From: CAYORM01 sp964406375
GTDB taxonomy: Bacteria > Pseudomonadota > Alphaproteobacteria > DSM-16000 > Inquilinaceae
Direction of reading: 5' to 3'
NCBI GenBank assembly: GCA_964406375.1
Contig: CAYORM010000102.1
Location: 1 to 8,865 of the forward strand
Length of the DNA: 8,865 bases
How positions within the stretch are numbered: position 1 is the first letter of the stretch; each line of letters opens with the position of its first letter. Positions 1-5,528 of this stretch are shown piece after piece. The translations under genes were made by a program, and so were the position numbers. The notes under the pieces were generated by a model, which saw only the letters and a program-made list of their open reading frames with translations, searched no databases and was not told the origin of the DNA.

Positions 1-694
1 CCTGGATCTTGTGCGGTCCCGGCACGCCGCCCGACAGCACCGGGCTGTCCTCCGGCTCGACCGCCACCGCGCGGAAGCTCGGCCGGCGGCGCTTGATCAC
101 ATCGGCGACGCCGGTGATCGTGCCGCCGGTGCCCACGCCCGAGACCAGGATGTCGATCTTGCCATCCGTGTCCGCCCAGATCTCTTCGGCGGTGGTGCGG
201 CGGTGGACCTCGGGATTGGCCGGATTGTTGAACTGCTGCGGCATCACCGCGCCGGGGATGGTGCGCAGCAGCTCCTCGGCCTTGGCGATGGCGCCCCGCA
301 TGCCCTTGGCGCCCTCGGTGAGGACCAGCTCCGCCCCCATCAGTTTCAGCATCTTGCGCCGCTCGACCGACATGGTCTCCGGCATCGTCAGGATCAGCCG
401 GTAGCCCTTGGCCGCGGCGACGAAGGCGAGCGCGATGCCGGTATTGCCGGAGGTCGGCTCGATCAGCGTGCTCTCGCCCGGCCGGATGCGCCCCTCCGCC
501 TCCAGCGCCTCGATCATCGCAAAGCCGATGCGATCCTTCACGCTCGACAGCGGATTGAAGAATTCGAGCTTGCCGACGAGGTCGGCGACGACGCCATTCG
601 CGGCCGCCAGCTTGGAAAAGCGGACCAGCGGCGTCGCGCCGATGGTGTCGAGGATCGACGGGTAGATCTGGCCGCGAAAGGGTGCGCTCGGCAT
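1..694 (-). CDS. cysK: Cysteine synthase A (O-acetylserine sulfhydrylase), C-terminus cut by the window edge
   Basis: PLP-dependent cytosolic enzyme that makes L-cysteine from O-acetyl-L-serine and sulfide, the last step of sulfur assimilation. Reading the minus strand from the ATG at 694 gives 231 uninterrupted residues before the edge, against about 320 for the family, so roughly the last quarter is missing. Hallmarks are present in order: NPLSSVKDR with the PLP Schiff-base lysine at K53, the substrate-binding loop TSGNTG at residues 81-86, the mid-domain MPETMS stretch near 104-109, and the glycine-rich phosphate-binding loop GVGTGGT at 186-192. The visible part ends at PGPHKIQ, where the family motif continues beyond the window. 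A GGAG lies 9 bases upstream of the ATG. The gene follows the Rrf2 regulator after 63 bp on the same strand, and control by that regulator is inferred. CysK against the paralogue CysM is judged from overall sequence character; a few homologues are cystathionine beta-synthase-like. Confidence 0.95.
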   Translation of the reverse strand, partial: MPSAPFRGQIYPSILDTIGATPLVRFSKLAAANGVVADLVGKLEFFNPLSSVKDRIGFAMIEALEAEGRIRPGESTLIEPTSGNTGIALAFVAAAKGYRLILTMPETMSVERRKMLKLMGAELVLTEGAKGMRGAIAKAEELLRTIPGAVMPQQFNNPANPEVHRRTTAEEIWADTDGKIDILVSGVGTGGTITGVADVIKRRRPSFRAVAVEPEDSPVLSGGVPGPHKIQ

Positions 695-741
695 GCGGAA
701 AGGCTCCGGGGGACTGGTCTTTGAACGGGTGTCGACAGGGT

Positions 742-756
742 GCCGCGCAACGCGGC
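742..756 (-). repeat. Small perfect hairpin right after the Rrf2 gene stop codon
   Basis: GCCGCG at 742-747 and CGCGGC at 751-756 form a 6-bp all-GC stem with a 3-base loop. It begins one base after the Rrf2 gene stop codon (758-760, minus strand). No T run follows on the minus strand, so it is not a standard intrinsic terminator. It may protect or attenuate the mRNA between the regulator and cysK, or be chance in GC-rich DNA. An 8-bp palindrome, TGTCGACA, lies next to it at 730-737. Confidence 0.4.
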
Positions 757-757
757 G

Positions 758-1210
758 TCAGATCGAGAAATCCACGTCGGGGGCGTTCTCGCGCGGGATG
801 CCGGCGGCGCGCGCCCGCGCACACAGATCCTCGATCGTCAGCGCGTCGAGCTGCGCCATGGCCTCGTCCTGGATCTGCTGCCAGATCGGCCGGACGATGG
901 TGATGCCCAGCTCGGACCCCGGCAGATCCTCATCCCCGTCATTCGATTCGAGCGCACGGATCGCGCGGACGATCTCGCCGAGCGTGATGCGCCTCCGCTC
1001 GCGGGCGAGGCGGTAGCCGCCGCGCGGCCCGCGCACCCCTGCCAGGATCTCAACCCGCACCAGCTGCTGCAGCACCTGCTCCAGATAGCGCCGCGGGATG
1101 CCCTGGCGACGGGTGATCTCGGCGCTCTGCACCGGCTGGTCGCCGGCGTTGTAGGCGATGTCGAGAATCGCCTCGACGGCGAACATCATCTTGCGGGGAA
1201 GTCGGAACAT
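758..1210 (-). CDS. Rrf2-family winged helix-turn-helix transcriptional regulator
   Basis: A 150-residue DNA-binding regulator of the Rrf2 family (relatives: IscR, CymR, RirA, NsrR). The N-terminus carries a winged helix at about residues 8-70, including the recognition region EITRRQGIPRRYLEQVLQQL (31-50) and the wing GPRGGYRLAR (61-70), a strongly conserved Rrf2 signature. The effector part is short and has a single cysteine (C130). The three clustered cysteines that hold an Fe-S cluster in IscR, NsrR or RirA are absent, so Fe-S sensing is unlikely. In this it resembles the Bacillus cysteine regulator CymR, which works in complex with CysK. The neighbouring cysK gene makes a role in cysteine or sulfur control attractive, but this is inference. 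It starts 6 bp after the dut stop, so it is probably co-transcribed with dut and coaBC. The family call is firm; the target genes are unknown. Confidence 0.92.
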   Translation of the reverse strand: MFRLPRKMMFAVEAILDIAYNAGDQPVQSAEITRRQGIPRRYLEQVLQQLVRVEILAGVRGPRGGYRLARERRRITLGEIVRAIRALESNDGDEDLPGSELGITIVRPIWQQIQDEAMAQLDALTIEDLCARARAAGIPRENAPDVDFSI

Positions 1211-1212
1211 CG

Positions 1213-1219
1213 CACCTCA
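1213..1219 (-). promoter_or_regulatory. Ribosome binding site of the Rrf2 gene, overlapping the dut stop codon
   Basis: On the minus strand the sequence TGAGGTG sits just before the ATG at 1210. Its first three bases are the dut stop codon and GAGGTG is the Shine-Dalgarno match, 4-5 bases from the start when measured from GAGG. Ribosomes finishing dut therefore stop on the next gene's binding site, which suggests translational coupling. Confidence 0.6.
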
Positions 1220-1672
1220 CAATCCCGTGGAGCCGTAGCCGCCGGCGCCGCGCGGCGTGTCGTCGAGCGCGTCCCGCAGTTCCCACGCGACCCGGGTCAC
1301 GCGCGCCACCACGAGCTGCGCGATCCTCAGGCCGCGCTCGACGGTGAACGGAACCTCGCCATGGTTGATCAGCACCACCCCGATCTCGCCGCGGTAATCG
1401 GCATCGATCGTGCCGGGGGCATTCAGCACCGTCACGCCGTGCCGCAGCGCCAGACCCGAGCGCGGCCGCACCTGCCCCTCCCAGCCCGGCGGTAGGGCGA
1501 TGGCCAACCCGGTCGGCACCAGCGCCCGGCCGCCCGGCGCGATCGTCACCGGGGCCGTGACCGCGGCGGCGAGATCGAGCCCGGCGGCATGGGCCGTCGC
1601 GGCCACGGGCAGAGGCAGGTCCGCCGCATGGGGCAGGCGGCGGATCGGAATCACGAGCGGCTGTTCGGTCAT
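1217..1672 (-). CDS. dut: Deoxyuridine 5'-triphosphate nucleotidohydrolase (dUTPase)
   Basis: Trimeric cytosolic enzyme that hydrolyses dUTP to dUMP and pyrophosphate, keeping uracil out of DNA and feeding thymidylate synthesis. The 151-residue product has the normal bacterial length and all five family motifs: AGLDLAAAV (30-38, motif 1), RPRSGLAL (69-76, motif 2), GTIDADYRGEIGVV (87-100, motif 3, with catalytic Asp90 and the uracil-stacking Tyr93), RGLRIAQLV (113-121, motif 4) and the flexible C-terminal arm RGAGGYGSTG (141-150, motif 5). The frame stays open for 63 codons further upstream, but that stretch lies inside coaBC, and the ATG at 1672 is the start that gives the family N-terminus. 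This ATG overlaps the coaBC stop in ATGA (1669-1672), a typical translationally coupled pair. coaBC-dut adjacency is common in proteobacteria. Confidence 0.97.
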   Translation of the reverse strand: MTEQPLVIPIRRLPHAADLPLPVAATAHAAGLDLAAAVTAPVTIAPGGRALVPTGLAIALPPGWEGQVRPRSGLALRHGVTVLNAPGTIDADYRGEIGVVLINHGEVPFTVERGLRIAQLVVARVTRVAWELRDALDDTPRGAGGYGSTGL

Positions 1673-2952
1673 GCGCCGTTCCCGACCGGCGGTGTCCCGA
1701 GCCGCGCCGCGATCGCTGCGGCCAGCCGCCGCCCGATCTCGGTCTTGGCGAGGCGCGGCCAAGCCTCGGCACCGTCCGCGGTCACCAGATGCACCGTGTT
1801 CTCCGTGCCGCCGAACGTGCCCGTCCCTGGACCGACGGCATTCGCGACGATCCAGTCGCACCCCTTGCGCCGACGCTTCGCCGTTGCATTCTCCACCACC
1901 GCCTCGGTCTCCGCGGCGAATCCGACGACGAGGCGCGGCCGCATCGGCCCCGGCGCGGAGAGTGTCGCCAGGATGTCGGGGTTCTCCACCAGCCGCAGCA
2001 TTGGCGGCGGCGCGCCGGCGCTCTTCTTCAGCTTGGCCTCACCGACCGTCTCCACGCGCCAATCGGCGACCGCCGCGGCGCAGATGGCAGCATCGGCCGG
2101 CAGGGCGGCACGGCAGGCCGCGAGCATCTCGACCGCCGTCTCCACCTTCACCACCGTCGTGCCGGGCGGGTCGGGTTCGCTGACCGGGCCGCTGACCAGC
2201 GTCACCCGCGCACCCAGCGCCGCCAGCGCCGCGGCGATCGCATGTCCCTGCCGGCCAGAGGAACGGTTGCCGATGAAGCGCACCGGATCGATCGGCTCAT
2301 GCGTCGGACCGCTCGTCACCAGGACGTGCCGGCCGGTGAGCGGCCGGGTGGATGGGGCGTTCTCCCGATCGGATGGCGCGGCATCCTCCGCCAGGGCCGC
2401 CTCGATCGCCGCGAGGATCTGCGCCGGCTCCGCCATGCGGCCCGGACCGAACTCGCCGCAGGCCATTGGTCCCGCCTCGGGGCCGACGACCAACACGCCG
2501 CGCTCGGCGAGCAGCGCCATGTTGGCCCGCGTCGCGGGATGCTCCCACATGCGGACGTTCATCGCCGGCGCGACCAACACCCGCTTGTCGGTCGCCAGCA
2601 GCGCCGTCGTCGCCAGATCATCGGCCAGCCCCGCCGCCATCTTGGCGAGGATGTCTGCGGTCGCCGGCGCGACCACGACCAGATCCGCCGATCGCGACAG
2701 CTGGATGTGTCCGATCTCGGTCTCGTCGGTCAGTGAGAACAGCGCCTCGTGCACCGTCTCGCCGGTGAGGGCGGCGAGCGACAGCGGCGTCACGAACTGC
2801 GCCCCGCTCGCGGTCAGGATCGCGCGCACGCCACACTGCCGGTCGCGCAGGCGGCGCACCAGTTCCAGCGTCTTATAGGCGGCGATGCCGCCAGCGACGA
2901 TCAGGAGGACGCGGCGACCGGCGAGCGACACGGCGCTGTCATCGTTCCACAC
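1669..2952 (-). CDS. coaBC: Bifunctional phosphopantothenoylcysteine decarboxylase / phosphopantothenate-cysteine ligase
   Basis: Two-domain flavoenzyme of coenzyme A synthesis. CoaB joins cysteine to 4'-phosphopantothenate using CTP, and CoaC then decarboxylates the product to 4'-phosphopantetheine. The 427-residue frame shows the CoaC domain first: GGIAAYK (21-27), catalytic His82 in IGHIQLSRSADL, APATAD (95-100), PAMNVRMW with Asn132, and Cys165 in MACGEFGPGRM. A linker at about 185-205 leads to CoaB: TSGPTHEPIDPVRFIGNRSS (213-232), AAAVADWR (292-299), KLKK (307-310), GFAAETE (344-350) and ANAVG (370-374). The start is uncertain. I give the first in-frame GTG, but a second GTG at 2931 would yield MSLAGRR..., which places His, Asn and Cys at 75, 125 and 158 as in E. 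coli. Neither has a strong Shine-Dalgarno sequence. It sits between ubiE (85-bp gap) and dut (ATGA overlap). Confidence 0.96.
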   Translation of the reverse strand: MWNDDSAVSLAGRRVLLIVAGGIAAYKTLELVRRLRDRQCGVRAILTASGAQFVTPLSLAALTGETVHEALFSLTDETEIGHIQLSRSADLVVVAPATADILAKMAAGLADDLATTALLATDKRVLVAPAMNVRMWEHPATRANMALLAERGVLVVGPEAGPMACGEFGPGRMAEPAQILAAIEAALAEDAAPSDRENAPSTRPLTGRHVLVTSGPTHEPIDPVRFIGNRSSGRQGHAIAAALAALGARVTLVSGPVSEPDPPGTTVVKVETAVEMLAACRAALPADAAICAAAVADWRVETVGEAKLKKSAGAPPPMLRLVENPDILATLSAPGPMRPRLVVGFAAETEAVVENATAKRRRKGCDWIVANAVGPGTGTFGGTENTVHLVTADGAEAWPRLAKTEIGRRLAAAIAARLGTPPVGNGA

Positions 2953-2974
2953 ATCATGCGTGTTCTTTATCCGC

Positions 2975-2999
2975 CATCAACCCCCTGATGCAAGGGGTT
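2975..2999 (-). repeat. Two overlapping, mutually exclusive hairpins between ubiE and coaBC
   Basis: Within the 85-bp ubiE-coaBC gap, AACCCC (2979-2984) can pair with GGGGTT (2994-2999) around a 9-base loop. Alternatively CATCA (2975-2979) pairs with TGATG (2986-2990) around a 6-base loop. The two structures share bases and cannot form together. Neither is followed by a T run on the minus strand, so a classical terminator is not supported. The position fits the 5' leader of coaBC or the tail of ubiE. Confidence 0.35.
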
Positions 3000-3037
3000 T
3001 CCCGGAAAAAGGCGACAACCGGCTGGGAAGGGTGGTT

Positions 3038-3829
3038 TCACACCCGCCAGCCGCTGTGGATGCAGGCGATCCCGGCCGAGAGGTTGCGCCAGCGCACGCG
3101 TGACAGCCCGGCCGCCTCGATCCGCGCGGCGAGCGTCGCCTGATCAGGAAAGCGGCGGATGCTTTCGACGAGATAGCGATAGCTCTCCTCGTCACGGGCG
3201 ACGACGCGGCCGAGGGCCGGGATGACGGCGCGCGAATAGGCGTCATAGGCCCGCGCGAGCATCGGCTCGACGACACGGCTGAACTCGAGGCAGAAGAACC
3301 GCCCGCCCGGCTTCAGCACGCGCCGCGCCTCGGCCAGCGCATCATCGATACGGGTGACGTTCCGCAACCCGAAGGAGATCGTGTAGACGTCGACCGACCG
3401 GTCGGCGACCGGCAGGCATTCGGCATTGCCGACGACATGGCCCAACCCCGTCACGCGGCCGCGGTCGATCGCGCGATCGCGGCCGACCGCCACCATCCCT
3501 TCGGTCAGATCGCAGATCAGCGCCTTGGAGGTTGGGCCGGCGCGGTCGAGAAAGCCGAAGGCGATGTCACCGGTGCCGCCCGCCACATCCAGCAGCGTCT
3601 CGCCCGGCCGAGGCCGGATCGCGTCGAGGAAGGCCGCCTTCCACAGCCGGTGGATGCCGCCGCTCATCAGATCGTTCATCAGATCGTAGCGGCGCGCCAC
3701 GCTGGTGAAGACGTCATGCACCCGCGCGGTCTTCTCGCCGGGCGCGACCGGCCGGTCGCCGAACCAGCGTTCCTCGGGGTTGCGCTCGGCGGGCGGCAAT
3801 GCGGGAGCGGCCATCATGGCGATGACCAT
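3038..3829 (-). CDS. ubiE: Ubiquinone/menaquinone biosynthesis C-methyltransferase
   Basis: SAM-dependent C-methyltransferase that methylates the benzoquinol ring during ubiquinone synthesis (and demethylmenaquinol where menaquinone is made). The 263-residue frame has the UbiE signature regions: the N-terminal segment VFTSVARRYDLMNDLMSGGI (40-59), the SAM-binding glycine loop LDVAGGTGDIAF (80-91), the acidic ribose-binding position near D107, GNAECLPVADRSVD (134-147) and RNVTRIDDALAEARRVLKPG (156-175). The C-terminus ends SGWRV. The first ATG (3829) is reported, but in-frame ATGs at 3817 and 3814 are equally possible; none has a visible Shine-Dalgarno sequence. Its start codon is 35 bp from that of the divergent mutM. 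In most alphaproteobacteria I know, ubiB follows ubiE; here the next gene is coaBC. Confidence 0.96.
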   Translation of the reverse strand: MVIAMMAAPALPPAERNPEERWFGDRPVAPGEKTARVHDVFTSVARRYDLMNDLMSGGIHRLWKAAFLDAIRPRPGETLLDVAGGTGDIAFGFLDRAGPTSKALICDLTEGMVAVGRDRAIDRGRVTGLGHVVGNAECLPVADRSVDVYTISFGLRNVTRIDDALAEARRVLKPGGRFFCLEFSRVVEPMLARAYDAYSRAVIPALGRVVARDEESYRYLVESIRRFPDQATLAARIEAAGLSRVRWRNLSAGIACIHSGWRV

Positions 3830-3864
3830 AGTGCGCGGGCCCGGGCCGCGCCATAGTCGCCGCC
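3830..3864. promoter_or_regulatory. Short divergent ubiE/mutM promoter region with a direct repeat
   Basis: Only 35 bp separate the two start codons, so both promoters must lie in or overlap the coding ends. The heptamer CCATAGT occurs at 3826-3832 and again at 3851-3857, 25 bp apart. Between the copies is a near-palindromic GC block (GCGCGGGCCCGGGCCGCGC, 3833-3851). The CATAGT at 3852-3857 resembles a -10 box (4 of 6 matches to TATAAT) and would start transcription close to the mutM ATG. No Shine-Dalgarno sequence precedes either gene, so leaderless mRNAs are possible. No convincing -35 box is visible. Confidence 0.35.
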
Positions 3865-4695
3865 ATGCCCGAACTGCCAGAAGTCGAGACCGTCAGGCGC
3901 GGTCTCGTGCCCGTCCTCGAAGGGCACCGCATCACCCGCGTCCTGCCGCGGCGTACCGGTCTCCGCATGCCCTTCCCCGAAGGCCTCTCCACGCGGCTCG
4001 AGGGCCGGCGGGTGCTGCGTCTCGACCGCCGGGCCAAATGGCTGCTCGCGGCGCTCGATGACGGCATGGTGCTGATGCTCCATCTGGGGATGTCGGGCCG
4101 GCTGACGATCCGCCCCGCGTGGCCCGCCACCTTCGAGCCCCATGACCATCTGGTGCTGGGGACCGAGGCCGGGGCGGCGGTGGTATTCAACGACGCCCGG
4201 CGCTTCGGGATGCTCGATCTCGTCAGCGGCAATGCACTCCACAGCCATCCCTCGCTGGCCACCCTCGGACCGGAGCCGCTCGACGACGCATTCGACGCCG
4301 CGGCGCTTTCGGCCGCCCTCGCCGGGCGGATGAGCCCGATCAAGGCGGCCCTCCTCGACCAGCGGGTGGTGGCCGGCCTCGGCAACATCTATGTCTGCGA
4401 GGCGCTGTGGATGGCCCGTCTGTCGCCGCGGCGCCTCGCCGCCACCATCCCGGGCCGGCGCGCCGAGCGGCTGGTCCCGGCGATCAAGGACGTGCTGACC
4501 CGCGCGATCGCCGCCGGCGGGTCGAGCCTGCGCGACTATGTCCAGGCTTCGGGCGAACTCGGCTACTTCCAGACCTCCTGGTCGGTCTATGGCCGCGAGG
4601 GTGCGGCCTGTCCGCGGCCCGGCTGCGGCGGCACCGTGCTGCGGTTCGTCCAGTCCGGACGCAGCACGTTCCATTGCCCCTCCTGCCAGCGCTAG
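3865..4695 (+). CDS. mutM: Formamidopyrimidine-DNA glycosylase (8-oxoguanine DNA glycosylase / AP lyase)
   Basis: Base-excision repair enzyme that removes 8-oxoguanine and ring-opened purines and cleaves the resulting abasic site by beta,delta-elimination. The 276-residue product is near the usual length (about 270) and begins PELPEVE, giving the N-terminal proline nucleophile and the catalytic Glu3. Lys58 in RRAKWLL is the conserved catalytic lysine. The lesion-filling triad is visible as Met76 (HLGMSG), Arg112 and Phe114 (NDARRFG). The helix-two-turn-helix is LLDQRVVAGLGNIYVCEALW (163-182). The C-terminal zinc finger uses C249, C254, C271 and C274, with CPRPGC (x4 spacing) in place of the x2 spacing of E. 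coli; I recall this form from alphaproteobacterial enzymes. The ATG at 3865 is fixed by PELPE. No Shine-Dalgarno sequence is seen. The gene lies divergent from ubiE and 41 bp before the enoyl-CoA hydratase. Confidence 0.98.
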   Translation: MPELPEVETVRRGLVPVLEGHRITRVLPRRTGLRMPFPEGLSTRLEGRRVLRLDRRAKWLLAALDDGMVLMLHLGMSGRLTIRPAWPATFEPHDHLVLGTEAGAAVVFNDARRFGMLDLVSGNALHSHPSLATLGPEPLDDAFDAAALSAALAGRMSPIKAALLDQRVVAGLGNIYVCEALWMARLSPRRLAATIPGRRAERLVPAIKDVLTRAIAAGGSSLRDYVQASGELGYFQTSWSVYGREGAACPRPGCGGTVLRFVQSGRSTFHCPSCQR

Positions 4696-4723
4696 GATAG
4701 CGCGTTGCAGTGCACAACGAGCC

Positions 4724-4728
4724 GGAGG
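4724..4728 (+). promoter_or_regulatory. Ribosome binding site that decides the enoyl-CoA hydratase start
   Basis: GGAGG is followed by 8 bases and then the ATG at 4737. This strong Shine-Dalgarno match supports the ATG over the in-frame GTG at 4710, which would add nine residues (MHNEPEGRV) not typical of the family. Confidence 0.8.
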
Positions 4729-4736
4729 GCCGGGTC

Positions 4737-5513
4737 ATGGCCGCCTATGAGACGATCCTCATCGAGACCCGCGGGCGGGTCGGCCTCATCACGCTCAATC
4801 GCCCGCAGGCGCTCAACGCGCTCAACGACCAGCTCGTCGGCGAATTGTCCGCCGCCGCGACCGCTTTCGACGCCGATGATGACATCGGCGCGATCGTCAT
4901 CACCGGGTCGGAAAAGGCTTTCGCCGCCGGCGCCGACATCAAGGAGATGGCCCGTAAGACCTTCCTCGAGGCCTTCGAGGGGAATTTCATCGAGAGCTGG
5001 ACACGACTGACCCGGATCCGCAAGCCGGTGATCGCGGCAGTCGCCGGCTTCGCGCTCGGCGGTGGCTGTGAGCTCGCCATGATGGCGGACATCATCATCG
5101 CGGCCGAGACGGCCAAATTCGGCCAGCCCGAGCTGAAGCTCGGCATCATCCCGGGCTCCGGCGGCACCCAGCGCCTGACCCGCGCCGTCGGTAAGGCCAA
5201 GGCGATGGACCTCATCCTCACCGGCCGGATGATGGATGCGGCCGAGGCCGAGCGCGCGGGCCTCGTCGCCCGCGTGGTGCCGGCGGCCGCGCTGCTCGAT
5301 ACCGCGCTCGAGGCCGCCGCGACGATCGCCTCCTATTCCCGCCCGTCGGTGCTGATGGCGAAGGAGGCGATCAACCGCGCCTTCGAGACCAGCCTCGCCG
5401 AGGGTGTCCTGTTCGAGCGGCGCCTTTTCCACGCCACCTTTGCGACCGAGGACCAGAAGGAAGGCATGGCGGCCTTCGTCGAGAAACGTCCGGCGCGGTT
5501 CAACAATCGCTGA
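4737..5513 (+). CDS. Short-chain enoyl-CoA hydratase (crotonase)
   Basis: Hydrates trans-2-enoyl-CoA to (S)-3-hydroxyacyl-CoA, the second step of fatty acid beta-oxidation, in the cytosol. The 258-residue product matches the usual length. The crotonase fold motifs are present: NRPQALNALN (21-30), the CoA/oxyanion segment AFAAGADIKEM (61-71), FALGGGCELAMMAD (105-118) with catalytic Glu112 and an oxyanion-hole glycine, and FGQPELKLGIIPGSGGTQRL (128-147) with catalytic Glu132. Both glutamates are retained, so hydratase activity rather than an isomerase-only or dehalogenase role is expected. The sequence strongly resembles mitochondrial ECHS1, in keeping with an alphaproteobacterial source. It is 41 bp downstream of mutM and probably co-transcribed. 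In related genomes it commonly precedes rpsT and dnaA, which are not found here. Exact substrate preference cannot be read from the sequence. Confidence 0.95.
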   Translation: MAAYETILIETRGRVGLITLNRPQALNALNDQLVGELSAAATAFDADDDIGAIVITGSEKAFAAGADIKEMARKTFLEAFEGNFIESWTRLTRIRKPVIAAVAGFALGGGCELAMMADIIIAAETAKFGQPELKLGIIPGSGGTQRLTRAVGKAKAMDLILTGRMMDAAEAERAGLVARVVPAAALLDTALEAAATIASYSRPSVLMAKEAINRAFETSLAEGVLFERRLFHATFATEDQKEGMAAFVEKRPARFNNR

Positions 5514-5528
5514 GACGGTAATCGCTGA
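5505..5528 (+). repeat. 9-bp direct repeat across the enoyl-CoA hydratase stop codon
   Basis: AATCGCTGA occurs at 5505-5513, where its TGA is the stop codon of the enoyl-CoA hydratase gene, and again at 5520-5528, 15 bp further on. The flanking bases differ, so it is not a longer tandem copy. It may be a small slippage duplication. Confidence 0.5.

Noticed and set aside
9..724. Plus-strand frames at the left edge (131 and 237 codons)
   Set aside because: The minus strand is cysK, clearly identified through its lysine and phosphate-loop motifs; the plus frames are shadows.
1673..1861. Upstream extension of dut by 63 codons
   Set aside because: It lies inside coaBC, is Arg-rich, and the ATG at 1672 in an ATGA overlap gives the family N-terminus.
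1589..2878. 429-codon open frame on the plus strand opposite coaBC (also a 315-codon one at 1789-2736)
   Set aside because: Shadow of GC-rich codon use. The minus strand encodes a complete CoaBC with all catalytic motifs, while the plus frame is low-complexity Ala/Ser/Arg with no family features.
3814..4674. 286-codon minus-strand frame opposite mutM
   Set aside because: Antisense to a complete MutM with catalytic and zinc-finger residues; no independent support.
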